From the NCBI GenBank assembly GCA_023398155.1, contig JAEWSV010000337.1, forward strand, positions 1-8,163: a stretch of DNA of 8,163 nt, given 5' to 3'. The stretch comes from Spirochaetota bacterium (GTDB taxonomy: Bacteria > Spirochaetota > Spirochaetia > Treponematales > Breznakiellaceae). Below are positions 6,301 through 8,163 of the stretch, piece after piece. The notes below the pieces were generated by a model. The model saw only the letters and a list, made by a program, of their open reading frames with translations. It was not told the DNA's origin and made no database searches. The translations under genes were made by a program, and so were the position numbers. Position 1 is the stretch's first letter. Each line of letters opens with the position of its first letter.

Positions 6301-6306
6301 ACACCC

Positions 6307-7383
6307 ATGCTCGCGGGAAGGCCGCAGCGCATGAAACAGGTGAACGAAGCCCTCATCCGCGAGGGCCTGCGCCTCCGGGGCAGGGCCACCAAGGCGGACA
6401 TCGCCTGGGATACCGGCTTGAGCCAGACGACGGTGGGCCAGACGCTCTCCCAGATGGAAGCGCGGCGGGAGATCCGGCTGGCCGGATTCAAGGATTCGAG
6501 CGGCGGGCGCAAGGCGGCCGTCTATGAGCTGGACGCGGACGCCGGCAGGGGATACGCGCTCGCCATCGAGCTGGATCGGCTTGACTGGGCAGTCTGCAAC
6601 GCGCTCGGGACCGTCATCGGCGAGGGGACCCGCGTCGTACGGAACGACCCCGTGGAGGACGCGATAGCCCTCCTCGCCGCGATCAGGGAGAATGGGTTCG
6701 GCTCTCCGCCGCAGAGCGGCGCGAACGGGACCGGCGCCTACGGGCGCGGCCAGGAGGCCCTGGCCGTAGGGGTGCCCGGCGCGGTCCTGGACGGAGCGAT
6801 CATCACGGGAAATTTCCGCGGGAAATGGGGCGAGGCGGATCTGGTCCGCCACCTGGAAACGCGGACGGGCCTGCGGCCCCTCGTGGAGAACGACATGAAC
6901 GCCACCGCTCTCGGCTTCGCGCGCGCGGCCGAGACGGGGGACCGGAAGCTCCACAGCCTCATCTACGTCCACTTCAACGAAGGCCCCTGCACCGGGTCGG
7001 GCCTCATCGAGGCGGGCCGCATCCTGCGCGGCGCGTCGGGTTTCGCGGGAGAGCTCGGCTGCATGCCCGTCCGGCCCGGCGTCACCCTGGACCAGGCGCT
7101 CGCCGCCTCCCCCGACCAGGAAGCGTACGCGGCAGCCATCGCCGCGGCCCTCGCTTCGGTCAACTGCGTGATGAACCCCGCCCTCATCGTCGTCGGCGGG
7201 ACGGACTTCCGCTTCGACCTTTCGGACGCCCTCTCCATCCGCTTCGCCGCGGAGACGGATGCCGCGGTACGGCCCGACCTCGTCTTCGTCCGGGACAGCC
7301 GTCCCCACTATCTCGCCGGACTCTGCGGCCTCGCGGCCGAGGCCCTTTTCCCCGCCTTTCGATTGACGGAAACAAGGAGTTAA
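6307..7383 (+). CDS. ROK-family winged-helix transcriptional regulator
   Basis: A 358-aa DNA-binding regulator that probably senses a sugar or sugar derivative and controls the transporter gene that follows. Residues about 10-75 are a winged helix-turn-helix: Thr-Lys-Ala-Asp-Ile-Ala-Trp-Asp-Thr-Gly-Leu-Ser at 28-39 covers the turn, and Gly-Gly-Arg-Lys at 66-69 is typical of the ROK wing. Residues about 82-350 are the ROK sugar-kinase-like fold, with Gly-Val-Pro-Gly at 155-158, Glu-Asn-Asp-Met-Asn-Ala-Thr at 194-200 and Gly-Phe-Ala-Gly-Glu-Leu-Gly at 245-251. The ATP-binding Asp-Leu-Gly-Gly-Thr motif is degenerate (Ile-Glu-Leu-Asp-Arg-Leu near 87-92). After Gly-Glu-Leu-Gly the usual His and the Cys-x-Cys-Gly-x-x-Gly-Cys zinc motif are missing; only Cys252 remains. 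It should therefore be a pure regulator, not a kinase, with an altered zinc region. A Gly/Ser-rich linker lies at about 131-149. The stop is two bases before the transporter ATG. Confidence 0.9.
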   Translation: MLAGRPQRMKQVNEALIREGLRLRGRATKADIAWDTGLSQTTVGQTLSQMEARREIRLAGFKDSSGGRKAAVYELDADAGRGYALAIELDRLDWAVCNALGTVIGEGTRVVRNDPVEDAIALLAAIRENGFGSPPQSGANGTGAYGRGQEALAVGVPGAVLDGAIITGNFRGKWGEADLVRHLETRTGLRPLVENDMNATALGFARAAETGDRKLHSLIYVHFNEGPCTGSGLIEAGRILRGASGFAGELGCMPVRPGVTLDQALAASPDQEAYAAAIAAALASVNCVMNPALIVVGGTDFRFDLSDALSIRFAAETDAAVRPDLVFVRDSRPHYLAGLCGLAAEALFPAFRLTETRS

Positions 7384-7385
7384 GG

Positions 7386-8163
7386 ATGCATCCCTATCTG
7401 CTGCTTTCCATTATCTATCTCGCCTTCATTAGCCTAGGCCTACCCGATTCGATCCTCGGCGTCGCCTGGCCGACCATGCGGACGAGCCTCGGCATGCCGC
7501 TGGAGGCCGCCGGCTACATCGCCATCATCCTGACGACCTGTTCGGCCGTCTCCAGCGTCCTTTCGGGTCCCGTGAACCGGCGCTTCGGCACGGGAAGGGT
7601 CGTGCTCGCGAGCGGCATCCTCACCGCGACCGGCTTGCTGGGTTACTCCTTCGCGCCCTCCTACGCCTGGGTGCTCGTCGCGGCCCTCCCCCTCGGCTTC
7701 GGCCAGGGCGGGGTCGATTCGTCCCTCAACGGCTACGTCGCGGCGAACTACGCGTCGCGGCACATGAACTGGCTCCACGCCTCCTGGGGCATCGGCGCCA
7801 CGATCGGGCCCATCGTCATGACGGCCGTAGTGACTTCCGGGGCGACCTGGAGGATGGGGTACCGCGCGCTTTCGGCCGTCCAAGCCGTCCTCGCCCTCCT
7901 CTTCCTCCTGAGCCTCGGCCTCTGGGTGACGAAGCGCGGGAACGCGCCGGCCGCGGGCAGCGCGGCGACCGCCGAGGGCGCGGCGACCGCCGAGGGCGCG
8001 GCGTCAGTCGAAGGCGCGGGCCGCATCCACGGGATGAAACATCCGGAGCCTTGGCTCCAGATCGGCATGTACGCCCTCTACGCCGCCTGCGAATTCACAG
8101 TCGGCATCTGGACCGCTTCCATGCTCATCGAATCGAGGGGGATGAGCCCGACCTTCGCCGGAC
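7386..8163 (+). CDS. MFS transporter, probable sugar permease, 3' end outside window
   Basis: An inner-membrane major facilitator superfamily carrier; 259 residues are visible and the frame is still open at the window end, so about a third or more is missing. The ATG at 7386 is preceded by AAGGAG (7374-7379) with a six-base spacer, which lies inside the ROK gene end. Hydrophobic segments fall at about residues 4-24, 40-62, 70-86, 91-112, 128-150, 160-182 and 223-247, consistent with TM1-7. Asn-Arg-Arg-Phe-Gly at 64-68 is the short basic loop between TM2 and TM3 typical of MFS proteins. Gln-Gly-Gly-Val-Asp-Ser (107-112) and His-Ala-Ser-Trp-Gly-Ile-Gly-Ala (131-138) resemble sugar and fucose-permease-type carriers. 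The pairing with a ROK regulator supports a sugar or glycoside substrate, but the substrate is not readable. The loop between TM6 and TM7 carries a tandem repeat. Confidence 0.88.
   Translation, partial: MHPYLLLSIIYLAFISLGLPDSILGVAWPTMRTSLGMPLEAAGYIAIILTTCSAVSSVLSGPVNRRFGTGRVVLASGILTATGLLGYSFAPSYAWVLVAALPLGFGQGGVDSSLNGYVAANYASRHMNWLHASWGIGATIGPIVMTAVVTSGATWRMGYRALSAVQAVLALLFLLSLGLWVTKRGNAPAAGSAATAEGAATAEGAASVEGAGRIHGMKHPEPWLQIGMYALYAACEFTVGIWTASMLIESRGMSPTFAG
7962..8015 (+). repeat. 18-base tandem repeat, three units, in the MFS central loop
   Basis: Units at 7962-7979, 7980-7997 and 7998-8015. The first two are identical at the base level and encode Ala-Ala-Thr-Ala-Glu-Gly; the third has diverged to Ala-Ala-Ser-Val-Glu-Gly. 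It is in frame and lies in the predicted cytoplasmic loop between TM6 and TM7 (residues 193-210), where length change should be tolerated. Confidence 0.85.

Noticed and set aside
6265..7308. Long open frame on the - strand opposite the ROK gene
   Set aside because: The + strand frame has a strong ribosome binding site and clear ROK domain; the antisense translation shows no family features.
7962..8015. Tandem repeats as a CRISPR or mobile-element remnant
   Set aside because: Units are contiguous without spacers, in frame and confined to a coding loop, which fits a protein microsatellite.

Overview
The window is GC-rich bacterial DNA (about two thirds G+C by eye), densely coded, with every supported gene on the + strand. 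The best taxonomic guess is a high-GC member of the Spirochaetota (Treponema/Spirochaeta-like). This rests on remembered similarity of the long-form PRPP synthetase and of the OmpA-like domain with its His-Thr-Ala-Leu-Ala-Gly motif; no search was possible, so treat it as moderately supported. No rRNA, tRNA, CRISPR array, insertion sequence, phage gene or defence gene was seen.

Positions 1-1196 hold the 3' part of an exported OmpA-family protein whose start lies outside the window. A GC-rich hairpin at 1214-1233 separates it from the next gene.

Positions 1275-6068 form a compact gene string: PRPP synthetase (prs), an FGGY-family sugar kinase, a HAD-family phosphatase, a diacylglycerol/lipid kinase-like protein, and a small cysteine-cluster (YkgJ-family) protein. 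Three of the four junctions are 4-base stop/start overlaps (ATGA or GTGA), so translational coupling is likely. The other junction is a 48-base gap. The first three genes read as sugar-phosphate and nucleotide-precursor metabolism: a kinase that may make a pentose phosphate, the enzyme that turns ribose 5-phosphate into PRPP, and a phosphatase of unknown substrate. The last two look like passengers with a lipid and a metal-binding theme.

Positions 6069-6306 are the only sizeable non-coding stretch, and it is AT-rich against the GC-rich background. It carries three consecutive strong inverted repeats (6097-6124, 6139-6193, 6194-6235), then a weak promoter candidate, a small operator-like inverted repeat (6257-6274) and a textbook Shine-Dalgarno sequence. 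The repeats probably end the upstream operon; the rest probably starts and controls the downstream one.

Positions 6307-8163 carry a ROK-family winged-helix regulator followed after 2 bases by an MFS transporter cut by the window end. This is a common arrangement for sugar-responsive control of sugar uptake. The likely model is a regulator that controls its own operon through the 6257-6274 site.

I see no clearly new biological system here. The points most worth a second look are the triple-hairpin intergenic region with a possible alternative pairing, the prs-kinase-phosphatase coupling, and the loss of key residues in the OmpA-like and ROK proteins.
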